Notes: a model not told the origin generated them from the letters alone. A DNA stretch of 26,562 nucleotides from Acetobacteraceae bacterium (GCA_003506895.1 DNXO01000155.1:70563-97124); one strand, 5' to 3'; positions 6,649 to 15,127 are shown, numbered from the stretch's first letter. Translations and numbers: made by a program.

Positions 6649-8166
6649 ATGAACTGGCCCGCACTCGTCGTCTTCATCGCGCTCTTTGTGTTCGTCACCG
6701 GCCTGGGGTTCTGGGCCGCACGCTGGCGCGCCGGCGACCTGACCCAATTGCATGAGTGGGGCCTCGGTGGCCGCCGCTTCGGCACCTTCGTCACCTGGTT
6801 CCTGCTCGGCGGCGACCTGTACACGGCCTATACCTTCATCGCCGTCCCGGCTTTGGTGTACGGCGCCGGAGCCCTCGGCTTCTTCGCGGTTCCCTACACG
6901 ATCCTAATCTACCCGCTACTCTATATGGTATTCCCGCGACTCTGGTCGTTGGCACACAAGCACGGCTACGTCACCTCCTCCGACGTCGTGCTCGGCCGTT
7001 ACGGCAACAAATGGCTCGCGCTGGCCGTTGGCGTCACCGGCATCGTCGCGACCATGCCGTATATCGCCTTGCAGCTCGTTGGCATGCAGGTGGTCATTGG
7101 CGCGATGGGCGTGTCCGGAGAGGGCATCATCGGTGACCTGCCGCTGATCATCGCCTTCATCATCCTCGCGGCGTTCACCTACACCTCCGGCTTGCGCGCG
7201 CCCGCCATGATCGCGGTCGTCAAGGACATGCTGATCTATTTGGTGGTGATCGCGGTCACCATCGTTGTCCCGCTCCATTTCGGAGGTTTTGGCCCGATCT
7301 TCGCCGCGGTTCCGGTCGCGAAGCTGACGCTCGCCGCACCGGTGGGCGACACCTATGGCGCCTATAGCACCTACGCGACGTTGGCCCTCGGGTCCGCCCT
7401 GGCGCTGTTCCTGTATCCGCATTCGCTAACCGCGATCCTCAGCAGCTCAAGCCCTGGGGCGATCCGCCGCAATGCCGCGCTGCTGCCCGCCTACTCGCTC
7501 GTGCTCGGCCTCCTCGCCCTGCTGGGCTTCATGGCGGTCGCGCTCAACGTCGGCGCCGCGCCCGAGTTCGCCGCTGGCTTCAAGCAGTATGGCAACAACT
7601 TCGCGGTTCCGGCCTTGATCCTGTCGGTCTTCCCCGGCTGGTTCGCCGGCCTGGCATTCGCCGCGATCGCCATCGGCGCGCTGGTGCCGTCCGCGATCAT
7701 GTCGATCGCCTGCGCCAACATCGTCAGCCGCACGATCTATCGTGGCTTCCTGTCACCCAATGCAACCAACGAGCAAGAATCCTCCATCGCCAAGATCGCC
7801 TCCCTGATAGTTAAGGTTGGTGCGTTGGTGTTCATCATTTTCGTGCCGGTCCCCTATGCGCTGCAATTCCAGCTATTGGGTGGCCTGTGGATGATCCAGG
7901 TTCTGCCGTCGGTCATCCTGGGCTTGTATCTGCGGATGCTGAACGGCTGGGCGTTGTTGATCGGCTGGGCCGTCGGGACGGGTGTAGGCACCTGGATGGC
8001 CTCAACCACATCGTTCAAGGCCGCCGTGTTCACGATCTCCCTGTTTGGAGTCAGCTTTCCCAGCTACATCGCGCTGTGGGCCTTGATCGCGAACGTCGTG
8101 GTATCGGTGGTGCTGTCCGTGCTGTTGAAGCCGTTTGTCGCACCAGCGCCCGTGCTGGCCGACTGA
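6649..8166 (+). CDS. Sodium:solute symporter (SSS) family, MctP-like
   Basis: A 505-residue inner-membrane transporter with about 13 hydrophobic segments. The N-terminal region is FWAARWRAGDLTQLHEWGLGGRRFG with GGDLYTAYTF after it, as in SSS proteins of the monocarboxylate/pantothenate branch. LFLYPHSLTAILSSSSP and MSIACANIVSRTIY are further family signatures. Pairing with DUF3311 is typical of MctP-type monocarboxylate carriers (lactate, pyruvate, propionate, alanine), but the substrate here is inference. AAGGA lies 7 nt before ATG 6649. The gene ends at a strong hairpin (8174-8197). Confidence 0.9.
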   Translation: MNWPALVVFIALFVFVTGLGFWAARWRAGDLTQLHEWGLGGRRFGTFVTWFLLGGDLYTAYTFIAVPALVYGAGALGFFAVPYTILIYPLLYMVFPRLWSLAHKHGYVTSSDVVLGRYGNKWLALAVGVTGIVATMPYIALQLVGMQVVIGAMGVSGEGIIGDLPLIIAFIILAAFTYTSGLRAPAMIAVVKDMLIYLVVIAVTIVVPLHFGGFGPIFAAVPVAKLTLAAPVGDTYGAYSTYATLALGSALALFLYPHSLTAILSSSSPGAIRRNAALLPAYSLVLGLLALLGFMAVALNVGAAPEFAAGFKQYGNNFAVPALILSVFPGWFAGLAFAAIAIGALVPSAIMSIACANIVSRTIYRGFLSPNATNEQESSIAKIASLIVKVGALVFIIFVPVPYALQFQLLGGLWMIQVLPSVILGLYLRMLNGWALLIGWAVGTGVGTWMASTTSFKAAVFTISLFGVSFPSYIALWALIANVVVSVVLSVLLKPFVAPAPVLAD

Positions 8167-8173
8167 TCGTTAC

Positions 8174-8197
8174 CGTGGCCCGGCACGCCGGGCCACG
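8174..8197. terminator. Hairpin terminator between convergent genes
   Basis: A perfect 10-bp stem CGTGGCCCGG/CCGGGCCACG with a 4-nt loop, 8 bp after the symporter stop and before the convergent DUF3126 stop. There is no T tract. It belongs to a set of similar post-stop hairpins at 15154, 19056 and 26402. Confidence 0.6.
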
Positions 8198-8208
8198 ACC
8201 GCGACAAT

Positions 8209-8460
8209 CTAACGCCGAACCGGAGAACGCGCCGCGGCGGGCGCCTTGATCGCCGGCAGATCCTCTTCCAGCACCGTCAGGTGGATGGAATAAGACGTCT
8301 CACCGTCATCCACGTCCTTATGCACGGTCCCGATCGTCTCATCGTTCACAGCGACTTCGACCGACAGGCCGCGGCGGGGCGGTGGGACAATGTTGATCCG
8401 CTCACTGCCGAACAGCTTGCGCAAATAGGTCTGGAGGCGGTCGATTTCCGGAGGTGTCAT
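8209..8460 (-). CDS. DUF3126 family protein
   Basis: An 83-residue soluble protein. It matches the DUF3126 pattern: the N-terminal helix YLRKLFGSERINIV, then VEVAVNDETIGTV and a DVDDGETSYSIHLTVLEEDL acidic strand. The family is small, restricted largely to alphaproteobacteria, and has no known function. It follows ribA on the same strand after 80 bp and may be co-transcribed with it. No strong ribosome site is seen before ATG 8460. Confidence 0.85.
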   Translation of the reverse strand: MTPPEIDRLQTYLRKLFGSERINIVPPPRRGLSVEVAVNDETIGTVHKDVDDGETSYSIHLTVLEEDLPAIKAPAAARSPVRR

Positions 8461-8540
8461 CGGGGTCTCATACGAAAGGAGCCTGCCCTTTACCGGCCGT
8501 AAAGCGCTTTGGCCAGCCTGTTGAACAACCAGTCAGGCGT

Positions 8541-9641
8541 TCAATCCAGCATGTGGCCGAAACGGGCGGCCTTGGTTGCGAGGTACTCGTCGTTAACGCC
8601 GTTCGGTGCGAAAAGATGCGGCTCTCGGCCCGCGACTTCAATTCCGCACGCTGTCATGGCCTCTAGCTTATCGGGATTGTTGGTCAACAGCCGCACCCTC
8701 TTAATCCCCATTAGCCTCAGCATCGTGGCCCCGATCAGGAAGTTCCGCTCATCGGCTCCCCACCCCAGGACACGGTTGGCATCCATCGTATCCAGCCCGC
8801 GATCCTGGAGCCCATAGGCGCGCAACTTGTTCACCAGGCCGATGCCGCGCCCCTCTTGCGCCAGATACAACAGGATCCCCGCGCCGTCGTCCGCCATCCG
8901 CCGGATCGCGCCGCGCAATTGCTCCCCGCAATCGCACCGCATGCTGCCAAGCAGGTCGCCGGTGAAGCATTCCGAGTGAATCCGCACCAACGGCGCATCA
9001 TGTGTTTCCGGCCGTCCAACCACGATCGCCAGGTGCTCGATCGACGAGCCATCGCTGCGAAACGCCACCACGCGGCTGTCCGGTGCGCCGGACAACGGCA
9101 CGTCGGCCGAGACGATCTGGCGCAACCCGACAACCTCGCTCTCGGCGTATCCAACGATGTCGGCTACCGGAACCTCGATCAGCCCGGCGCCGGCCGCCCC
9201 GTCGCCGGTAATCGGGGCCGCCAGCAGTGCCGGCAGCAGCCGGCCGATCTTGGCCAGGGCAATGCCGGCATCGGCGAAGGCCGGCGCGGCGACGGCCTGC
9301 AACACCCCGCCGGTCGGTTGCTTCGCTGTCGGGTCCGCCAGCGCGCCATAGACCTCGATCCGGTACAACGCGTCGGGCAGGGCGACCGCCACCGCGCCGG
9401 TATCGGCCGGCATCGGCGAACGCAGGATCGCCGCGGCCCGCGCCGGCGCCAGGATCAAGATAGGCCGAGCCCCGGCAATCGCCTCGAATTCGGCCAGGGC
9501 ATCGGCACCGGCGGTTTCGGCGGCCAACACCAGCAACGGCGTCTCGCCACCCAGCACAACGGGCACGCCGCGCCGTAACTCCGCCGCCGCGCGGTGGACC
9601 TGTCGCAAACGCGCCCGGTTGGAATTGGCGTCACTCGGCAT
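8541..9641 (-). CDS. ribA: GTP cyclohydrolase II with degenerate N-terminal domain
   Basis: A 366-residue protein whose C-terminal half (about 175-366) is GTP cyclohydrolase II. This is the first step of riboflavin synthesis: GTP to 2,5-diamino-6-ribosylamino-pyrimidinone phosphate, formate and pyrophosphate. The zinc ligands are Cys225, Cys236 and Cys238 in CFTGDLLGSMRCDCGEQ. EGRGIGL (263-269) and LLTNNPDKLEAM are the GTP-site and C-terminal signatures. The first 170 residues resemble the RibB-like domain in position but keep none of its recognisable catalytic motifs, as in many Rhodospirillales RibA proteins, so DHBP synthase activity is unlikely. A second, bifunctional copy elsewhere in the genome is common in alphaproteobacteria. 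Confidence 0.93.
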   Translation of the reverse strand: MPSDANSNRARLRQVHRAAAELRRGVPVVLGGETPLLVLAAETAGADALAEFEAIAGARPILILAPARAAAILRSPMPADTGAVAVALPDALYRIEVYGALADPTAKQPTGGVLQAVAAPAFADAGIALAKIGRLLPALLAAPITGDGAAGAGLIEVPVADIVGYAESEVVGLRQIVSADVPLSGAPDSRVVAFRSDGSSIEHLAIVVGRPETHDAPLVRIHSECFTGDLLGSMRCDCGEQLRGAIRRMADDGAGILLYLAQEGRGIGLVNKLRAYGLQDRGLDTMDANRVLGWGADERNFLIGATMLRLMGIKRVRLLTNNPDKLEAMTACGIEVAGREPHLFAPNGVNDEYLATKAARFGHMLD

Positions 9642-9997
9642 CGGTCACCTGCGGAAATACGCTGCCAGAAGCCCGATATTGGGCGGCTGAAAGAATTTGG
9701 TACACATGGGGCTCAATTTCGTCACTATTATCCCTCAAGCGACAATCGTCACCCGGACGGATGACTCCCCGGGGTCGTGGAACCATATAGGGAGGCAGTG
9801 GGGACCGGACGATGGTTTTGAACCTACCGGCCCGATGCGGCACGCGCAATCTTGTGATCGACGGATGGCGTAAAGGATCACCGAACCGATATCGTCCCTA
9901 TTGGGGAACTTATATGGTGGTTTGATCTGCTTAAGGCGAGTCAAAGTGGTGGTGTCGGTAACGAGCCACGTCCAACCCTGGCAAGAGGAACTTAAGA
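9642..9997. other. Intergenic region between divergent ribA and response regulator
   Basis: A 356-bp divergent gap. Short open frames on the minus strand (9631-9849 and 9735-10130) lack a convincing start or recognisable protein character. No FMN riboswitch fold, tRNA or clear operator was seen. The sequence is slightly more AT-rich than the flanking genes and presumably holds both promoters. Confidence 0.6.
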
Positions 9998-10735
9998 ATG
10001 TCGGCAGAACGCCCCGTCCTGATCGTCGATGACGATGACGCGCTGCGCGAGACGTTGGTTGACCAACTCGCTGTCGATGGAGAGTTCGTCGCAACCGAGG
10101 CGTCATCCGTCCAGGCCGCCGAAGCCGCACTGGCCGCGAAGGATGCCCGCTTCGATGCCGTGATTCTGGACGTCGGCCTGCCCGATGGCGACGGCCGGGA
10201 TCTGTGCTCCCGCCTGCGCAAGCAGGGCCATCGCATGCCGATCATCATGTTGACCGGCTATGACAGCGAAATCGATATCGTGAAGGGTCTGGATTGCGGC
10301 GCCAACGACTATATCGCCAAACCCTTCAAGCTCGCCGTTCTGCTCGCCAGGCTCCGCGCCCAGTTGCGGATCTTCGAAAACAGCGAGGACGCGGTCTTCA
10401 CCATCGGGCCTTACACCTTCCGGCCGGCGGCAAAACTGTTGCAGGAGCCAGCGAAGAACCGCCGCATCCGCCTGACCGAAAAGGAAGCCGCGATCCTGAA
10501 GTTCCTCTACCGGGCCGGCACAAGATCCGTTGCTCGGCAGGTTCTGTTGAATGAGGTGTGGGGCTATAACGCCGCCGTCACCACGCACACGCTGGAAACC
10601 CATATTTACCGCCTGCGCCAGAAGATTGAGCCCGATCCGGCCAACGCCCGGCTGCTGGTGACCGAGGGTGGCGGCTATCGCTTAGACCCCGAAGGTATCC
10701 CAGCAGCGCGAGTCCCAGCGGCCGCACACGCCTAA
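9998..10735 (+). CDS. OmpR-family response regulator
   Basis: A 245-residue two-component regulator. The receiver domain (about 5-120) has the acidic pocket Asp11/Asp12, phospho-acceptor Asp58 in VILDVGLPDGDG, Thr86 in MLTGYD and Lys108 in YIAKPF. The C-terminal winged helix (about 130-235) shows LTEKEAAILKFLYR and NEVWGYNAAVTTHTLETHIY, typical of OmpR/PhoB DNA binding. AGAGGAACTTAAG precedes ATG 9998. No histidine kinase is adjacent; the hybrid kinase at 22.6-25.1 kb has its own receiver and is too distant to pair by position. The target genes are unknown. Confidence 0.93.
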   Translation: MSAERPVLIVDDDDALRETLVDQLAVDGEFVATEASSVQAAEAALAAKDARFDAVILDVGLPDGDGRDLCSRLRKQGHRMPIIMLTGYDSEIDIVKGLDCGANDYIAKPFKLAVLLARLRAQLRIFENSEDAVFTIGPYTFRPAAKLLQEPAKNRRIRLTEKEAAILKFLYRAGTRSVARQVLLNEVWGYNAAVTTHTLETHIYRLRQKIEPDPANARLLVTEGGGYRLDPEGIPAARVPAAAHA

Positions 10736-10741
10736 CCGGCT

Positions 10742-10756
10742 TTAACCGTTCGTTAA
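10742..10756. promoter_or_regulatory. CtrA-like box TTAA-N7-TTAA
   Basis: The sequence TTAA-CCGTTCG-TTAA is an exact match to the bipartite CtrA recognition motif of alphaproteobacteria, including the CC after the first half and the T of the spacer usually seen. It lies 7 bp after the response regulator stop and about 46 bp before the glycosyltransferase start, in the promoter position of the latter. Confidence 0.5.
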
Positions 10757-10802
10757 GAGTTTGAAACCTAAGGTTCCCGGGTTCGTTACCCCGAGGACCA
10801 TG

Positions 10803-11624
10803 ATGGGCAGTCCGCCGCTAAGCGCCTTCGTTATCTGCTACAACCGTGCAGACACGCTTGCCGCGTGCCTTCGCGGGCTTGCGTTCGCTGACGAACTGAT
10901 CGTTATCGACAAATCCTCCACCGACGACTGCGCGGCCATCGCCCGACAATTCACCGACCACGTCCTGATCGTGGACTGGACCCCGACCGTTGAGGAAACC
11001 CGCGCCCTTGTGTTGGACCTCTGCCGTCACGACTGGATCTTGTTCCTGGACGACGACGAATGCCTAGGCCCCGAGGCCGGCGCCGCCATTCGTGCCGAAT
11101 TGGCCGCGCCACGGGCCCGGATCTACGAGTTTCCCCTGCGCCACCACATCCTCGGGCGCCATGACGAGCGCGCCTATTACTGGCCGGAGCACCATGTGCG
11201 GCTGTTCCGCCGGGGTGCGGTGACATTCTCCAACACCGTCCACGCCGGCCTTGTCCGGCACACCGACAACGCCGTGCGTCTGACGATCGAAGAGGGCGTC
11301 TGTATCCAGCATTTCTCCAACGCCACCGTCACCGGCTGGATCGAGAAAACCAACCGCTATACCGGCCGGGCGGACAGGGCCGGGATCGCTGCCGGCCCCG
11401 AAGGCCTCGCCGCGTTTGCCCACGCCCGCATCGACCACTGGCTGGCCCGCACGCGCGACGATACGCCGCTGGGATATCCCGCCGCCGCCGCCTTGTTGCG
11501 CGCGATCTACGACATGGTTGACGCGCTCAAGATGTGGGAAAATCAGGGCGCCAACAATGGCGCCGCCCTGCTGAGCAGCGCCATCGACCGCCTGAGCGCG
11601 GCGTACGACCCTACCCGCCGATGA
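10803..11624 (+). CDS. Glycosyltransferase family 2 protein
   Basis: A 273-residue GT-A glycosyltransferase of the WaaE/KdtX-like branch. The nucleotide-binding start is LSAFVICYNRADTLAACLRG, with the acidic IDKSSTDD near 35-42 and the metal-binding DDD at 83-85 in WILFLDDDECLGP. The segment YYWPEHHVRLFRRG is typical of the branch that adds sugars to lipopolysaccharide or a similar surface glycan. It has no membrane segment, so it is likely cytoplasmic or peripheral. ATG 10803 (or 10800) sits behind GAGGA at 10793-10797; the longer TTG reading from 10761 has no ribosome site and would overlap the promoter. The 3' end overlaps the convergent next gene by 14 bp. Confidence 0.88.
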   Translation: MGSPPLSAFVICYNRADTLAACLRGLAFADELIVIDKSSTDDCAAIARQFTDHVLIVDWTPTVEETRALVLDLCRHDWILFLDDDECLGPEAGAAIRAELAAPRARIYEFPLRHHILGRHDERAYYWPEHHVRLFRRGAVTFSNTVHAGLVRHTDNAVRLTIEEGVCIQHFSNATVTGWIEKTNRYTGRADRAGIAAGPEGLAAFAHARIDHWLARTRDDTPLGYPAAAALLRAIYDMVDALKMWENQGANNGAALLSSAIDRLSAAYDPTRR

Positions 11625-12474
11625 TGAACGGCTTCGCCTGGGCGTCGTAGTCAGCGTAACCCAGCGTCGAGCGCAATTCGGCCGGGGGCAAGGCACTCGA
11701 CGTCTCCGCCTGTCCGGCAACCAGGGCCGCGAGCCCGGCCTTGATGCCAGCCGTTGCCGGCGACAGCATCCCAGTGGGATAGGTGCCGATCTTGAAGCCC
11801 AGCGCCTCCGCTTCGGTACGCGACGGCGTCGCGCGCGGCGCCCCCGGCGACAGCACCGAGAACGACGGCCGTCCCTTCGCCGCCGCCACCGCGCGCCGGA
11901 TTTCCGCGTCGTCGTGCGGAGAGTCCAGGAACAGGATGTCCGCACCCTCTTCCACATACATTTCGATACGCGCCACCGCCTCATCGATGCCCTGCGTCGG
12001 CCGGCAATCCGTCCGCGCAAGGATCAGGATGCCCGACTCCTTCGCCGCCTGAACCGCCGCGCGGATTTTCATCCGGGCTTCCTCGCGTGGCAGGCACGGC
12101 TTTCCGGCCGCCGTCAGTGCCCGCGGCGTGATCTTGTCCTCGATCAGGATCGCCGCCGCGCCCGCTCGGCCATACGCCCGGACCGTCCGCTGCACGTTCA
12201 TCGCGTTGCCGTAGCCGTGGTCGCCATCGGCCAGCACCAGCGTATCGGGCGCCGCGCCGCGCACCATGTTGAACGAGTCGAACATTTCCCCAAACGAGAT
12301 CAGGTCGAGATCGGGGCCACCCAGCCGGCTCGCCGCGACGCAAGACCCGGACAGGAAGGCCGTCTTGAACCCGGCCACAGCCGAGAGCTTGGCACTCAGC
12401 CCGTCCCAGACCGCTGGCATCACGACAAATCCAGGTTCTGTCAGCAAGGCACGAAGACGGTCAGGCGGAGTCAT
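11611..12474 (-). CDS. Isocitrate lyase/PEP mutase family protein (oxaloacetate decarboxylase-like)
   Basis: A 287-residue TIM-barrel protein of the PEP mutase/isocitrate lyase superfamily. The metal-binding acidic pair is Asp83/Asp85 in LADGDHGYGN (81-90), followed by NVQRTV and the Glu112-Asp113 pair in ILIEDK. CLPREEA (127-133) is the flexible gating loop. The pattern DxDHGYGN is close to that of PA4872-type oxaloacetate decarboxylases, but lyase or hydrolase activity on another C-C or C-P bond is possible. The true start at 12474 has GGAAGGAAACGCC before it; the open frame continues to 12906 only as non-coding antisense of the MFS gene. It is divergent from that transporter, so a shared substrate is conceivable. 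Confidence 0.85.
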   Translation of the reverse strand: MTPPDRLRALLTEPGFVVMPAVWDGLSAKLSAVAGFKTAFLSGSCVAASRLGGPDLDLISFGEMFDSFNMVRGAAPDTLVLADGDHGYGNAMNVQRTVRAYGRAGAAAILIEDKITPRALTAAGKPCLPREEARMKIRAAVQAAKESGILILARTDCRPTQGIDEAVARIEMYVEEGADILFLDSPHDDAEIRRAVAAAKGRPSFSVLSPGAPRATPSRTEAEALGFKIGTYPTGMLSPATAGIKAGLAALVAGQAETSSALPPAELRSTLGYADYDAQAKPFIIGG

Positions 12475-12591
12475 GGCGTTTCCTTCCAATTTGTTTCCCT
12501 GCCACGATAAGCCGGTTCCCGGTGCGCACCAAGCCGCGCCAGGAGGATTGCCGCACTCCCGTCCACGCCCGCAACGCGGTATGACCGCGAA

Positions 12592-13788
12592 ATGACCATC
12601 GCCACGCCGTTTCCCCCGCCGCGCATGCCGTGGACGCTGCTCGCTGCCGCCTGCCTCGGCATGTTCGCCGCATCTTGCAGCGGGACCACCCGCGCGCCCT
12701 TCCTTCTGACGATGTCTCGCGACCTTGCCACCAGCCTGCCGCTGGTCGCCAACCTGATGGCAATCACCTCGATCGCGTGGGGCATCGCCTCGCTCATGGC
12801 GGGTGCCGGCTCCGACAAATGGGGGCGCCGGCCGTTCCTCGTCGGCGGCCCGGTCGGACTCGCGCTGTCCCTGGTCGGCGTCTCGGCCTCGACCGACTTC
12901 CTGCACGTTGCCGCCTGGGCCACGGTCGCCGGCGCCTGTTCCGGTGCTTTCACCGGCGTCATCATGGCCGAGGCTTCAGCCCGCGTGATCGACCGCCAGC
13001 GCGGCCGGGCGCTGGGATGGGTCATGGCTGGGCAGTCGCTGACGCTGCTGGTCGGCGTCCCCCTGGCCGCCTGGATCGGCGCCTTCATCGGCTGGCGCGG
13101 CGTCAACCAGTGCGTCGCCGGCATAGCCCTGGCGGCGGCCGCCGGCCTGTTTGCGACCACCCTGAAACCGGTTGACCGCCCCCGCGCCGCCGGAGCACGC
13201 CGCCCCAGCTACCGAACCGCGATGGCCGGGCCGGTCTTGCGGCTGCTGACGATGGGTGTCGCTGAACGCATCTGCTACGGCCTGACCGCCGTGTATTTCG
13301 CGACGTTCTTGCAATCGACCTATGACCTCAGTCTCGCCCAGGTGGTCGTCCCGCTGGCGGTGTTCGCGATCGGCAGCATCCTCGGCACCATTCTGGGCGG
13401 GCAGCTCGCGGATCGGCTGCCGAACCGGGGCCTTACCTTTGCTGGCGCGATGTTCGGGTCCGCCGCGATCGCGCTGCCGCTGTTTGGCTGGACGCCCGGG
13501 TTGGCCGGCTCTGTCGGCTTGGCGTTTGCCTATGTGCTGGTCAACGCGATTGGCCGTCCGAGCCTGATGGCATCCCTGGCCAACGTACCCGATGAGATCA
13601 GGGGGACGGTGCTCGGCCTGAATGTGACTTCGGCGGCGTTCGGCTGGCTTGGGGCCGCGTCGTTGGGTGGCTGGATGATGGTACAGTTCGGATTCGCCGG
13701 CTTCGGCCCATTGGCCGCCGGGGTCGGGGTGCTTGCCGGCGGGCTGGCTCTGGCTGGAAAGCGGGAGGAAGGGCGTTATCCGCGCTGA
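12592..13788 (+). CDS. MFS transporter
   Basis: A 398-residue major facilitator with about 12 membrane helices. Motif A, GSDKWGRRPF (72-81), lies between TM2 and TM3, and a degenerate second copy, GGQLADRLPNRG, between TM8 and TM9. It has a short cytoplasmic N-terminus. No Shine-Dalgarno is obvious before ATG 12592, and Met12 at 12625 is an alternative start. The gene is divergent from the PEP-mutase-family enzyme over 117 bp. The family is broad (drug, sugar or acid transport) and the substrate cannot be inferred. Confidence 0.85.
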   Translation: MTIATPFPPPRMPWTLLAAACLGMFAASCSGTTRAPFLLTMSRDLATSLPLVANLMAITSIAWGIASLMAGAGSDKWGRRPFLVGGPVGLALSLVGVSASTDFLHVAAWATVAGACSGAFTGVIMAEASARVIDRQRGRALGWVMAGQSLTLLVGVPLAAWIGAFIGWRGVNQCVAGIALAAAAGLFATTLKPVDRPRAAGARRPSYRTAMAGPVLRLLTMGVAERICYGLTAVYFATFLQSTYDLSLAQVVVPLAVFAIGSILGTILGGQLADRLPNRGLTFAGAMFGSAAIALPLFGWTPGLAGSVGLAFAYVLVNAIGRPSLMASLANVPDEIRGTVLGLNVTSAAFGWLGAASLGGWMMVQFGFAGFGPLAAGVGVLAGGLALAGKREEGRYPR

Positions 13789-13930
13789 GGAAAGTCGCGA
13801 CCAGAACTCAAGCGAAATTGTTTAACATTTGGTGCGTGGCGATTCAGCAACTATCTGACAAGTGCTTGATCGCGGGACATTCCGCGCCGGGAAATTAGTT
13901 TCCGTAAATACAGGACATTAGAAGACGGGA

Positions 13931-14020
13931 TGGCGGATGGGGTGAGATTCGAACTCACGGTACGCTTACACGTACGGCGGTTTTCAAGACCGCTGCCTTA
14001 AACCGCTCGGCCACCCATCC
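13931..14020 (-). tRNA. tRNA-Ser(UGA), CCA encoded
   Basis: A complete class II tRNA on the minus strand. The acceptor stem GGATGGG/CCCATCC pairs perfectly (14014-14020 with 13935-13941), with discriminator G and an encoded CCA (13931-13933). The D arm has GCCGAGCGG. The anticodon loop CTTGAAA gives UGA. A long variable arm (GTACG..CGTAC type) and the T arm GTGAG-TTCGAATC-TCAC follow. It is the only tRNA in the window. The MFS gene lies about 140 bp downstream, and no integrase or att duplication is seen. Confidence 0.95.
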
Positions 14021-14032
14021 CGCTCCAACCCA

Positions 14033-14061
14033 GGTTTACCCGCTCATCCACCGCATCTCAA
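14033..14061 (-). promoter_or_regulatory. Possible promoter of tRNA-Ser
   Basis: On the minus strand TTGAGA (14056-14061) and TAAACC (14033-14038) are separated by 17 nt, and the -10 ends 12 nt before the mature 5' end. The -10 is a poor match to the consensus. Confidence 0.35.
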
Positions 14062-14134
14062 GTGTTGACGGAGGACGACCCTATCCATCATGTCTTGATC
14101 CCCAGCCTCTCTCGGACTCAAAGCCTCCTGTTTT

Positions 14135-15127
14135 ATGAATTTCCGGACAATCACCGCCCTTGTCGCCGTCCTCGCGATCCCCTCTATCGCAGCGCGGGCG
14201 CAGCAGGCCGCGGACCCATCCAGCATCTGGACGATCCAGGACGAAAACGCATCGGTGTTGGCAGGTAACCCGCCCGACCGGCTGTATGTGAACGGATTGC
14301 GTCTGGGCTGGACATCGCCGACCGGCCATGTGCCGGATTTCCTTGCCAACCTCGGCCGAGCCCTGTGGGACGGCGGCCAGCAACGCGTCGGCTTCGACCT
14401 GACGCAGCAAATCTATACGCCGATCGGCACGACAGCCTCGGTGCCCAGCCCCTATGACCGGCCTTACGCTGGCGTGCTGTTGGGCAATTTCTCACTGATG
14501 AGCGACACCGAGGACACCAGAAGCGTCCTTTCCCTGAGCCTGGGTGTCGTCGGTCCGGCCGCAGGCGCGGAAACCGTGCAGAACGGATTCCACGACATCA
14601 TCGGTCAGGCGCACATCAATGGCTGGGGTAGCCAGATTCAGAATACTCCCGCCGTCGAAATCCTGCACGAACGGACATGGCGCCTGCCAATTGGTACCGT
14701 CGCGGGGCTCGAAACCGACGCACTACCGTCGCTCACGATCGGCCTCGGTGACTTGCGGGATTATATCCAGACCGGCGTGACCTTCCGCTTCGGCCAAGGT
14801 CTGGCGTCCGATTTCGGCGTCCCGCGGGTTCGCCCCGGCCTCAGTGGTGGCGACGTGTTCATGCCGACCCGCCCCTTCGCCTGGTATATTTTCGCCGGCG
14901 TGGACGGCCAGGCGGTCGGTTACGACTTACTGCTCCAGTCCCATCCATTCCGTGGCGGCCCGCATGTTTCGACGATCTGGGACGTCGCGGAGATGCAGGG
15001 CGGCTTCGCGGTCATGGCCTACGGCATGCGCCTGACCTTCGCCTACGTTGCCCAAACCCCGGAATTCAACGGCCAGTCCGGCGGCATGCACCAGTTCGGT
15101 TCGGCGGCACTGTCGTTCCGGTTCTAA
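14135..15127 (+). CDS. LpxR-like outer-membrane beta-barrel (DUF2219)
   Basis: A 330-residue protein with a signal peptide (about 1-22, cleavage after ARA) and a C-terminal Phe, as expected for an outer-membrane barrel. It fits the LpxR lipid A 3'-O-deacylase family: a starting ENxxxxx...DRLYVNGLRLGW block (37-59), PYDRPYAG (106-113), His153 in GFHDIIG and the GW..Q..N motif (163-170). Two positions that are catalytic or calcium-binding in Salmonella LpxR look changed: the Asp after the key Asn is Ala39, and the Thr of YTxG is Val52. It may therefore be a weak or inactive deacylase. No clear ribosome site precedes ATG 14135. Confidence 0.82.
   Translation: MNFRTITALVAVLAIPSIAARAQQAADPSSIWTIQDENASVLAGNPPDRLYVNGLRLGWTSPTGHVPDFLANLGRALWDGGQQRVGFDLTQQIYTPIGTTASVPSPYDRPYAGVLLGNFSLMSDTEDTRSVLSLSLGVVGPAAGAETVQNGFHDIIGQAHINGWGSQIQNTPAVEILHERTWRLPIGTVAGLETDALPSLTIGLGDLRDYIQTGVTFRFGQGLASDFGVPRVRPGLSGGDVFMPTRPFAWYIFAGVDGQAVGYDLLLQSHPFRGGPHVSTIWDVAEMQGGFAVMAYGMRLTFAYVAQTPEFNGQSGGMHQFGSAALSFRF

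Noticed and set aside
9631..10130. Two minus-strand open frames in the gap before the response regulator
   Set aside because: Low-quality composition and no ribosome site, and one overlaps the response regulator start.
13931..14020. tRNA-Ser as an integration site of a genomic island
   Set aside because: No integrase gene and no repeated tRNA 3' end was found in the window.
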